Below, piece after piece: positions 1 to 4,779 of a DNA stretch of 7,611 nucleotides (positions are counted from its first letter, which is position 1; every line of letters starts with the position of its first letter). Source of the DNA: Longimicrobiales bacterium. GTDB lineage: Bacteria > Gemmatimonadota > Gemmatimonadetes > Longimicrobiales > Gaopeijiaceae. Location: NCBI GenBank assembly GCA_022428035.1, contig JAKMDG010000397.1, positions 1 to 7,611 on the forward strand, written 5' to 3'. Below the pieces are notes generated by a model. That model was not told the DNA's origin. It worked only from the letters and a program-made list of their open reading frames with translations, and searched no databases. Position numbers and translations under genes: made by a program.

Positions 1-25
1 CCTCAGAGCAAGACGTTCATAACAT

Positions 26-55
26 TTGACCTCTCTTCCGCGAGGGGAATACGTT
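26..55 (+). promoter_or_regulatory. Candidate sigma70-type promoter for the kinase gene
   Basis: TTGACC at 26-31 resembles a -35 box. It is followed after 18 bp by TACGTT at 50-55, a poor -10 match (3 of 6). It lies 35-64 bp before the kinase start codon, which is a sensible distance. The first 89 bases hold no other gene. The assignment is by eye and the -10 is weak. Confidence 0.28.
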
Positions 56-74
56 CGAGCGCGGGAACGCCCAC

Positions 75-81
75 GGAAGGA
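75..81 (+). promoter_or_regulatory. Ribosome binding site of the kinase gene
   Basis: GGAAGGA lies 8 nt before the GTG at 90. It supports this GTG as the start rather than ATG codons further inside the reading frame, which would cut the N-terminal tail. Confidence 0.6.
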
Positions 82-89
82 CGAATCGA

Positions 90-1958
90 GTGTCGAACAC
101 CGACGAGCCGGACAAAAAGCCTCCACCACAGCCAACGGTCGCGTGGGATCCGAGCGAGGTACCCGAGTTCGCGGATCCTCCTGCGGATGCGCCCGCAGCA
201 CCTCCGAGTTCGGCAGCGACACAGCCGCTATCGGTGCCAGAGCCCCAAGATCTCGGCGCGACAATGAAGCTGTCCGAGGAGGACGTGAAGCGTCTTGTCG
301 AGGAGGAGGCCGCCGCAGTCGAGGAGGTCCGGCAGGAGGAGGACCGCCTGATCGGCACCCTCGTTCGAGACAAGTGGAAAGTCCTCAAACGACTGGGCGC
401 CGGCTCGTTCGGAACGGTGTACAAGGTTCAGGATGTGAAGGGTGGCTGGATCGAAGCCCTCAAGATCCTGGGTGTGGACCGGCTGACCGGTGCGGAGGCC
501 GAGGAGATGCGTGCCCGCTTCCTGCGCGAGGCGCAGATCATGAAGCGCCTCGGCAAGGACTCCAAGCACATCGTCGGAATGTCGACGTACGAGGAAGACA
601 TCGAGTCCGGGATGGTCTACTTCCTCATGGAGTTCGTCGAAGGGCCGAGCCTGGCCGACGCGCTCGAGGAGGACGGGCCATTCTCGACCGAGCGTGCGAT
701 CCGTATCGCGCTTCAGGCGTGCGATGGCCTCATGGCCGCGCACGAAGGACCCGAACCGGTGGTGCACCGGGATCTGAAGCTCGAAAACCTGATGCTCACG
801 AAGGATCGGGTTGGAGACGAGACGGTGAAGATCCTCGACTTCGGAATCGCGAAAATCGCGGAGAAGGAGGCCGATTCTCGCCTGACGACCGTCGGCACGC
901 TGGGTACGCCGGGCTATGCCGCACCGGAGCAGCTCCGCGCCGAAGCCGTGGATGGGCGCACGGACCTCTTCGCGTTCGGCGTCATCATGTATGCCCTGCT
1001 CACCGGCAGAGATCCCTGGCTGGGGAATCTGGCCTACGAGCCTACGCATCAGATCTATGAACTGATGGTGGCGACGGATCGGGCCGAGGTCAGACCGATG
1101 GACCAGCAGGGTCCGACCATCTCGCCAGCGATGATCAACGTCGTGATGAAGCTGCTTCGTCGGGATCCAGCCGAGCGCTTCCAGTCCGCCAGAGAGCTGC
1201 GCGACACACTCCTGGACATCTCGCAGGGTGGCGACTTTGCTGCCACCCCGGTCCCGGCTGGAGCTTCGGGTGCGGTCGACCCGCAGGCCTCACCCTCATC
1301 GCCGTTATCCGCGCCCCGAGACGGACAGCAGAAGTCATCGGCGACGCGGCCCACAGCGCGGCCTGAAGGAGCGCGATCGAAGACAGGCAAGCTGGTCGCC
1401 GCGATCATCGTCCTTCTCATCGCAGGTGCGACCGCCTGGGCTCAACCCTGGGGCCGCACACTTGATGAAGACGGTCTCGTCTCCATGGTCCTCGCCGACA
1501 AGGTCTCCGGGGTGTGGATTACCGAAACGGGGGCGGAGGGCGGCGTGCAGGTCGTGCCCGTGGCCGCCCTCGCGGACGTACAGGCGCCCTTCTTCGTCCC
1601 GCTGGACGAGGAGGACGTCCCGGCCTTCGTGGGCCGCCTGCGCGACGCAGGTGCCTTTGTAGACGTTTCGTGGGAGACTCGCCGCCTGCTGGACATGGCC
1701 GTCACGGCGCAGGCGGACAAACGGTACTTCGGGGTCGAGGGCAACGACGTGCGGAGTTATGCGCTCCGTCTCGCTCAGCTCGTTCCTGACAGCCAGGAGG
1801 CGTCGTCACTCTTGCTCAAGGTCGGAGAGCGAATGGCGTGGGATGCTGCGGCAGCTCAGGCCGATGGTTCGTCAGCTGATGCGCGTGGACTCATCGAGGA
1901 GTGCCTGACGCTGGTACCCGCCCACCCTCGTTGCGTCGAGGTCTCGGAAGGACTCTAG
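90..1958 (+). CDS. Transmembrane Ser/Thr protein kinase (Hanks type)
   Basis: The 622-aa product is a membrane Ser/Thr kinase that transfers ATP phosphate to cytoplasmic proteins. Residues 1-57 are a Pro/Ala/Asp-rich tail. Residues 58-87 are an acidic, probably helical or coiled segment with a T-M-K-L-S motif at 58-62. The kinase domain spans about 96-375. It shows the glycine loop GAGSFG (103-108), catalytic Lys125 in A-L-K, helix-C Glu147, HRD (226-228) with Asn233, DFG (250-252), activation-loop threonines 266, 267, 270 and 273, GTPGYAAPE (272-280) and Asp292. All catalytic residues are present, so it should be active. A Pro/Ser/Ala-rich linker (about 380-430) leads to one transmembrane helix (435-451). 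The outer domain (452-622) has no PASTA repeats; its last part looks like degenerate TPR helices, with cysteines at 605 and 615. The start is GTG with a good ribosome site. The FHA gene follows 116 bp downstream on the same strand and is its likely partner. What the outer domain senses is unknown. Confidence 0.95.
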   Translation: MSNTDEPDKKPPPQPTVAWDPSEVPEFADPPADAPAAPPSSAATQPLSVPEPQDLGATMKLSEEDVKRLVEEEAAAVEEVRQEEDRLIGTLVRDKWKVLKRLGAGSFGTVYKVQDVKGGWIEALKILGVDRLTGAEAEEMRARFLREAQIMKRLGKDSKHIVGMSTYEEDIESGMVYFLMEFVEGPSLADALEEDGPFSTERAIRIALQACDGLMAAHEGPEPVVHRDLKLENLMLTKDRVGDETVKILDFGIAKIAEKEADSRLTTVGTLGTPGYAAPEQLRAEAVDGRTDLFAFGVIMYALLTGRDPWLGNLAYEPTHQIYELMVATDRAEVRPMDQQGPTISPAMINVVMKLLRRDPAERFQSARELRDTLLDISQGGDFAATPVPAGASGAVDPQASPSSPLSAPRDGQQKSSATRPTARPEGARSKTGKLVAAIIVLLIAGATAWAQPWGRTLDEDGLVSMVLADKVSGVWITETGAEGGVQVVPVAALADVQAPFFVPLDEEDVPAFVGRLRDAGAFVDVSWETRRLLDMAVTAQADKRYFGVEGNDVRSYALRLAQLVPDSQEASSLLLKVGERMAWDAAAAQADGSSADARGLIEECLTLVPAHPRCVEVSEGL

Positions 1959-1973
1959 CGAGTCGAGAATCTG

Positions 1974-1995
1974 GCCTCCGCGGACAGCGGGAGGC
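1974..1995 (+). terminator. GC-rich hairpin after the kinase gene
   Basis: GCCTCCGC pairs with GCGGGAGGC (one bulged G) around a 5-nt loop, 15 bp after the kinase stop. No T-run follows, so it may only attenuate transcription into the FHA gene or protect the mRNA 3' end. CATAAT at 1995-2000, just after it, resembles a -10 box but lacks a convincing -35, so an internal promoter for the FHA gene is possible but unproven. Confidence 0.35.
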
Positions 1996-2022
1996 ATAAT
2001 GGGCGCGAAACACTGATGGTCG

Positions 2023-2037
2023 GGGTGCCTGACACCC
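2023..2037. repeat. Small REP-like palindrome (GGGTG/CACCC)
   Basis: GGGTG and CACCC form a perfect 5-bp stem around the loop CCTGA, inside the kinase-FHA intergenic region. The core GGTGCCTGACACC resembles short palindromes scattered through many environmental bacterial genomes. Only one copy is visible here, so repeat status cannot be shown from this window. It would also fold in the 5' untranslated region of the FHA mRNA. Confidence 0.3.
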
Positions 2038-2063
2038 GTCCGTAACCTGTCATCTCCGTTCGT

Positions 2064-2071
2064 GAGGGAAG
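2064..2071 (+). promoter_or_regulatory. Ribosome binding site of the FHA gene
   Basis: The purine run GAGGGAAG ends 3 nt before the ATG at 2075, with the GAGG core about 7 nt from it. This fixes the start of the FHA protein at 2075. Confidence 0.5.
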
Positions 2072-2074
2072 ACG

Positions 2075-2794
2075 ATGCCGAAACTGACACTGCTCCTGGG
2101 ACGCCGTGTAATGCAGGCGTACGACTTCAAGCAGCCGTCGATCATCGTGGGGCGTGATGACGCCGCCGATGTGATCATCGACAATCCGTCGGTGTCACGC
2201 AGGCACGCGGAGATCCGCCTCGGTGACAACGGCTGGGAAGTCGAAGATCTCGGATCCTCGAACGGAACGTTCATCGACAACGCCCGGATCGAGGGAGCCC
2301 GGTCGATCGGGCTCGGCGACGAGGTGGGATTCGGAAAGTTCTCGATCGTCTTCGGCAAAGCTCTGGGCGAAGGCGAGGTCCCGGTGGCCACGCCCAATCC
2401 GATGGCGGACCGTCCGGCGCCGGCGCCGGTGGCCGGAACCCCCGGCACCATGCACATCAATCCGCACGAGGTGAAAGAGCTCCTCAAGGAAGCGGATCGA
2501 AAGAAGCGCGCACACTTCGTCTGGGAGTCCGGCGGGCAGCGCGGCACACACTACCTGTCCGATCAGCCCGCGGTCCTCATCGGCACCGACGACCTCTGTG
2601 ACCTACGCGTACCCAAGGGTCCGAAGCACCACGTCCTCCTGATGACGCTCGATGGAGGCACCGAGGTCCGCTACCTGGCGGTATTCGGTTCGATGACGGT
2701 AGCGGGGCAAGGCACCAAGCGCTCCCGCCTGAAGAACGGGGACGTGGTCGAATCTCAGGGGCTTACGATCACGTTCATGGACGACGTCGCCTGA
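2075..2794 (+). CDS. FHA-domain protein with a second, degenerate FHA-like domain
   Basis: The 239-aa product is a cytoplasmic phospho-threonine reader with no signal peptide or membrane segment. The N-terminal FHA domain (about 4-93) has the full binding signature: Gly26-Arg27, Ser41-Arg42-Arg43-His44 and Ser62-Asn63-Gly64-Thr65. A Pro/Ala-rich linker (about 103-123) leads to T-M-H-I at 125-128 and a charged helix (about 130-146). Residues 148-239 align by eye with the first FHA fold: Q-P-A-V-L-I-G-T-D-D against Q-P-S-I-I-V-G-R-D-D, and both end in a similar beta pattern (L-T-I-T-F against F-S-I-V-F). However, the Arg is now Thr171, and the S-R-R-H and S-S-N-G-T motifs are gone. The second domain therefore probably cannot bind phospho-threonine and may serve dimerisation or protein contact. 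Its position after the kinase gene points to it being a substrate or adaptor of that kinase, as known for small FHA proteins such as GarA. That role is inferred. Confidence 0.93.
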   Translation: MPKLTLLLGRRVMQAYDFKQPSIIVGRDDAADVIIDNPSVSRRHAEIRLGDNGWEVEDLGSSNGTFIDNARIEGARSIGLGDEVGFGKFSIVFGKALGEGEVPVATPNPMADRPAPAPVAGTPGTMHINPHEVKELLKEADRKKRAHFVWESGGQRGTHYLSDQPAVLIGTDDLCDLRVPKGPKHHVLLMTLDGGTEVRYLAVFGSMTVAGQGTKRSRLKNGDVVESQGLTITFMDDVA

Positions 2795-2820
2795 CGAGCC
2801 GTTCAGCCCGCAACCAGGCG

Positions 2821-2834
2821 ACTCCGTGAGGAGT
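2821..2834. terminator. Short hairpin between convergent FHA and phosphatase genes
   Basis: ACTCC, loop GTGA, GGAGT forms a 5-bp stem with a tetraloop in the 45-bp gap between the two convergent stop codons. It has no T-run and the stem is short, so a bidirectional terminator role is only plausible. Confidence 0.25.
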
Positions 2835-2839
2835 GATCG

Positions 2840-3868
2840 CTAGAACGCGACGAGTGCGAGCAGCGCTCCGATCACGACAAGCGCCGCGATCATGTATCCG
2901 AGCTTGCCCCCTGATGCCGTCGTGAGTTCGTCCGTCGCGCTGGCGGCAGCCACCACGGCCGGTGCCTCCTCAGACTCCGTCTCCTTGGACTCCGTCTCGT
3001 GCGACACAGCATCCTCCGGAACCACGGAGCCCTCCGCTGGAAGCGATGCCTCCTCCGGAGCTGCCTGATCCTCCACCGGCTGATCCTCCACCGCCTCATC
3101 CTCCGCGGGCGGAGCCACGAAGTCGATCGGTATCGTGACCTGCGTGACGGTACGAGGCACTTCCCCGTACTCGGCGATCGCGGCTGAGATGTTGTCGTCA
3201 GACCCGTCATCGAACGCGGTCGTCACCAGAGCCTGAGCCGCTCCGCGTGGTCCGCTCGACTGCATATAGATCAGCTTCAGTGCTTCGTCGTCCAGGACCT
3301 TGTAGAGTCCGTCCGACATGATGAGCAGCGCTGTGTTGTCCTGCACCGGGAACGGTCCAAACACATCGACGTCGACAAATTCTTCCGTTCCGATCGAACG
3401 CGTAAGCGCGTCCTTGTAGCGGATCGCCATCTCTTCGGCGATCGGTTGGCCATGTCGCTCAGCCTCGGCTGCGAACGAATGGTCGTGCGTGATCTGCCGG
3501 ATCCCGTCCGCTGACAATACGTAGCCACGGCTGTCGCCGACGTTGGCGACCATGTACTCGCCGTCATCCACCAACGCGGCGACCAGAGTCGTCCCCATGC
3601 CCTTTTTCCCGGGATCGCGCGCCTTGCCCCAGACCTCGGCGTTCGCCTTGACGAAGGCCTCGTCGAGGGCGTCACCGGCTTCCAGTGAACTGGTGAGGGT
3701 CTCGAGCGCGAGTGCGCTCGCGACCTCTCCAGCCGCATGACCGCCCATACCATCGGCTACCGCGACCAGCGTCCGTCCGTCAGACAATTGCTGGGCGAGG
3801 ACGGCATCCTCCTGGTAGTCACGTCTGCCGGCGATGGATTCGACGGCGAGCCGGGGCTCGTTCGCCAC
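2840..3868 (-). CDS. PP2C-family Ser/Thr protein phosphatase with C-terminal membrane anchor
   Basis: The 342-aa product is a metal-dependent (Mn/Mg) phosphatase that removes phosphate from Ser/Thr and so opposes the neighbouring kinase. The PPM domain (about 5-235) shows its motifs in order: R-R-D-Y-Q-E-D with Asp21, V-A-D-G-M-G-G-H (37-44), G-M-G-T-T-L (90-95), G-D-S-R-G-Y (111-116), I-T-H-D-H-S (126-131), L-T-R-S-I-G (155-160), S-D-G (185-187) and G-S-D-D-N-I-S (222-228). The metal-binding aspartates 39, 186 and 225 are present, so it should be active. T-I-P-I at 245-248 follows the domain. An acidic Glu/Pro/Ala linker (about 252-312) contains pentapeptide repeats. One hydrophobic helix (323-342) ends the protein, so it looks tail-anchored with the enzyme in the cytoplasm. 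The start is GTG with a strong ribosome site. The gene converges on the FHA gene, so it is transcribed separately from the kinase. Confidence 0.95.
   Translation of the reverse strand: MANEPRLAVESIAGRRDYQEDAVLAQQLSDGRTLVAVADGMGGHAAGEVASALALETLTSSLEAGDALDEAFVKANAEVWGKARDPGKKGMGTTLVAALVDDGEYMVANVGDSRGYVLSADGIRQITHDHSFAAEAERHGQPIAEEMAIRYKDALTRSIGTEEFVDVDVFGPFPVQDNTALLIMSDGLYKVLDDEALKLIYMQSSGPRGAAQALVTTAFDDGSDDNISAAIAEYGEVPRTVTQVTIPIDFVAPPAEDEAVEDQPVEDQAAPEEASLPAEGSVVPEDAVSHETESKETESEEAPAVVAAASATDELTTASGGKLGYMIAALVVIGALLALVAF
2973..2998. repeat. 15-nt-period direct repeat in the phosphatase linker
   Basis: GACTCCGTCTC occurs at 2973-2983 and again at 2988-2998, a 15-nt period. Read on the minus strand it encodes the repeated pentapeptide E-T-E-S-(K/E). 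It is an in-frame coding microduplication in the disordered linker. Confidence 0.6.
3065..3109. repeat. Three tandem 15-bp units in the phosphatase linker
   Basis: CTGATCCTCCACCGG (3065-3079) is followed by a copy differing at one base (3080-3094) and a more diverged third copy (3095-3109). On the minus strand they encode pentapeptides of the type A-V-E-D-Q. Because the unit is a multiple of three, copy-number changes would alter linker length without shifting the frame. Confidence 0.7.
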
Positions 3869-3874
3869 GCTGAA

Positions 3875-3880
3875 ACCTCC
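3875..3880 (-). promoter_or_regulatory. Ribosome binding site of the phosphatase gene
   Basis: On the minus strand GGAGGT lies 6 nt before the GTG whose first base is 3868. It is the strongest Shine-Dalgarno sequence in the window and decides this start. Confidence 0.75.
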
Positions 3881-3904
3881 GGGAAGTGGCGGAATGGGCC
3901 TCTA

Positions 3905-3933
3905 CAGATAGGTTTTGGCGGAGGGTCGAGCAA
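3905..3933 (-). promoter_or_regulatory. Candidate promoter of the phosphatase gene
   Basis: On the minus strand TTGCTC (3928-3933) and TATCTG (3905-3910) are separated by exactly 17 bp. Each matches its sigma70 consensus at 3 of 6 positions, and they lie about 37 bp before the GTG start. Spacing and position are good; the box matches are moderate. Confidence 0.33.
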
Positions 3934-3980
3934 GCGTGGTTCGGACGGGGCACCGCCGAGCCCCAAGCGCGCCAGCGGCT

Positions 3981-3999
3981 TCGACACGGCATGTGTCGA
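3981..3999. promoter_or_regulatory. 7+7 inverted repeat, possible operator
   Basis: TCGACAC and GTGTCGA are perfect inverted copies around the 5-bp centre GGCAT. The site lies in the 201-bp divergent intergenic region, about 70 bp before the lipoprotein start and 113 bp before the phosphatase start. Its size and symmetry suit a dimeric repressor or activator, but no regulator gene is in the window. No convincing -35/-10 pair was found for the lipoprotein gene. Confidence 0.33.
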
Positions 4000-4059
4000 C
4001 CTCGAGGAAGCATTTAGTGAGCTTCTTCCTACGGCCCGAATACATCTACCAAAGAATCC

Positions 4060-4064
4060 AGGAG
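4060..4064 (+). promoter_or_regulatory. Ribosome binding site of the DUF2911 lipoprotein gene
   Basis: AGGAG lies 5 nt before the ATG at 4070. Together with the lipoprotein signal that begins right there, it shows that translation starts at 4070 and not at upstream in-frame codons back to 3737. Confidence 0.7.
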
Positions 4065-4069
4065 TGATC

Positions 4070-4717
4070 ATGCGCCGAGTTTCGACCTTCTCCGCTCTCG
4101 CCATAGGCGGCCTCGTGGTCTCCGCATGTGGTGGCAGCGGTGACGCGATGGAAGAAGTTGCTTCCACAGCCGGCGACATGACCGTCGCGGCCAGCGATGC
4201 GCTGGCCTGTTATCTCGCACGCGGTACGATGGCTGAGGCCCAGGAGCGGCCGAGCCCCCTTCAGATCACGGAATTCTCGGTGGGTGGCAACGAGGGCCTC
4301 CTCTGCTATGGAGCTCCGTCCGCTCGCGGGCGAGACATCATGGGCGGCCTGGTGGTCTACGGGCAGCCGGAGCGGATCGGTGCGAACGAGCCGACCACGA
4401 TCCACCTTGCCGGACCTGCCAGCATCGCTGGCGTCGAGGTCGGACCGGGCAGCTACTCCATCTATGCCATCCCCGGTCCCGAGGAGTGGGCGTTCTTCGT
4501 GAACACGAACTGGGAGCGTTGGGGCATTCCGATCGACGAAGCCGTGCGGTCTTCCGACATCGGCACCTTCACGGTGCCCGTCGAGGCGATGGACGAGTAC
4601 GTCGAGACGCTTCAGTATCGGTTCGAGCCGGTCGAGGACAACACCATGGGTAACGTGATCCTCGAGTGGGAGAACACCCGGGTGACGTTCCACGTGCACC
4701 CTGGTTCAGGCGCCTGA
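4070..4717 (+). CDS. DUF2911-family lipoprotein
   Basis: The 215-aa product has a lipoprotein signal: positive Arg2-Arg3, a hydrophobic stretch (about 7-17) and lipobox V-S-A-C with Cys20 as lipidation site. It should be attached to a membrane in the periplasm or on the cell surface. The mature protein from about residue 60 matches the DUF2911 pattern: R-P-S-P-L (60-64), C-Y-G-A-P-S-A-R-G-R (79-88), I-M-G-G-L-V (90-95), G-A-N-E-P-T-T-I (104-111), P-G-S-Y-S-I-Y-A-I-P-G (126-136), then an immunoglobulin-like beta pattern ending in V-T-F-H-V. Cys47 and Cys79 could form a disulfide. The biochemical function of DUF2911 is not known to me and none is assigned. The gene stands alone: the divergent phosphatase is upstream and a strong hairpin is downstream. 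Family identity is quite sure; any link to the kinase module is unproven. Confidence 0.88.
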   Translation: MRRVSTFSALAIGGLVVSACGGSGDAMEEVASTAGDMTVAASDALACYLARGTMAEAQERPSPLQITEFSVGGNEGLLCYGAPSARGRDIMGGLVVYGQPERIGANEPTTIHLAGPASIAGVEVGPGSYSIYAIPGPEEWAFFVNTNWERWGIPIDEAVRSSDIGTFTVPVEAMDEYVETLQYRFEPVEDNTMGNVILEWENTRVTFHVHPGSGA

Positions 4718-4723
4718 TGTGAC

Positions 4724-4755
4724 ACCGTGACGCGACCAGACGGTCGCGTCACGGT
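4724..4755. terminator. Perfect 14-bp-stem hairpin between convergent genes
   Basis: Bases 4724-4737 pair perfectly with 4742-4755 around the 4-nt loop AGAC. The hairpin begins 6 bp after the lipoprotein stop and lies 24 bp from the mscS stop, which suits a bidirectional terminator. Neither side has a T-run, so it may instead end mRNA decay or act with Rho. It is the strongest secondary structure I see in the window. Confidence 0.6.
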
Positions 4756-4779
4756 ACGCGGCCCAGGACTTCTCGAAGA

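Noticed and set aside
228..1049. Minus-strand open frame of 273 codons opposite the kinase
   Set aside because: It shows no recognisable domain and mirrors the kinase codons; typical antisense shadow in high-GC DNA.
26..1060. Long plus-strand open frame over the kinase gene (344 codons)
   Set aside because: It is Arg/Gly-rich, low in complexity, and lies in another frame of the kinase gene, whose own frame has every kinase motif. A GC-rich shadow.
2973..3109. Repeat tracts considered as a CRISPR array or minisatellite
   Set aside because: They are in frame within the phosphatase, have no unique spacers of CRISPR size, and encode acidic pentapeptides.
3737..4069. Upstream extension of the lipoprotein reading frame
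   Set aside because: It overlaps the phosphatase start and the divergent promoter region; a ribosome site and a lipoprotein signal begin at 4070.
3757..4179. Minus-strand open frame of 140 codons across the phosphatase-lipoprotein gap
   Set aside because: Low-complexity composition, out of frame with the phosphatase, overlaps the lipoprotein start, and has no recognisable domain.
4046..4699. Minus-strand open frame of 217 codons opposite the lipoprotein gene
   Set aside because: His/Arg/Asp-rich composition with no motif; the plus strand has a lipobox, a ribosome site and the DUF2911 pattern.
4706..4717. Perfect 12-bp palindrome TCAGGCGCCTGA
   Set aside because: It consists of the last codons and stop of the lipoprotein gene; most likely coincidental, and the nearby 14-bp hairpin is the better structural element.
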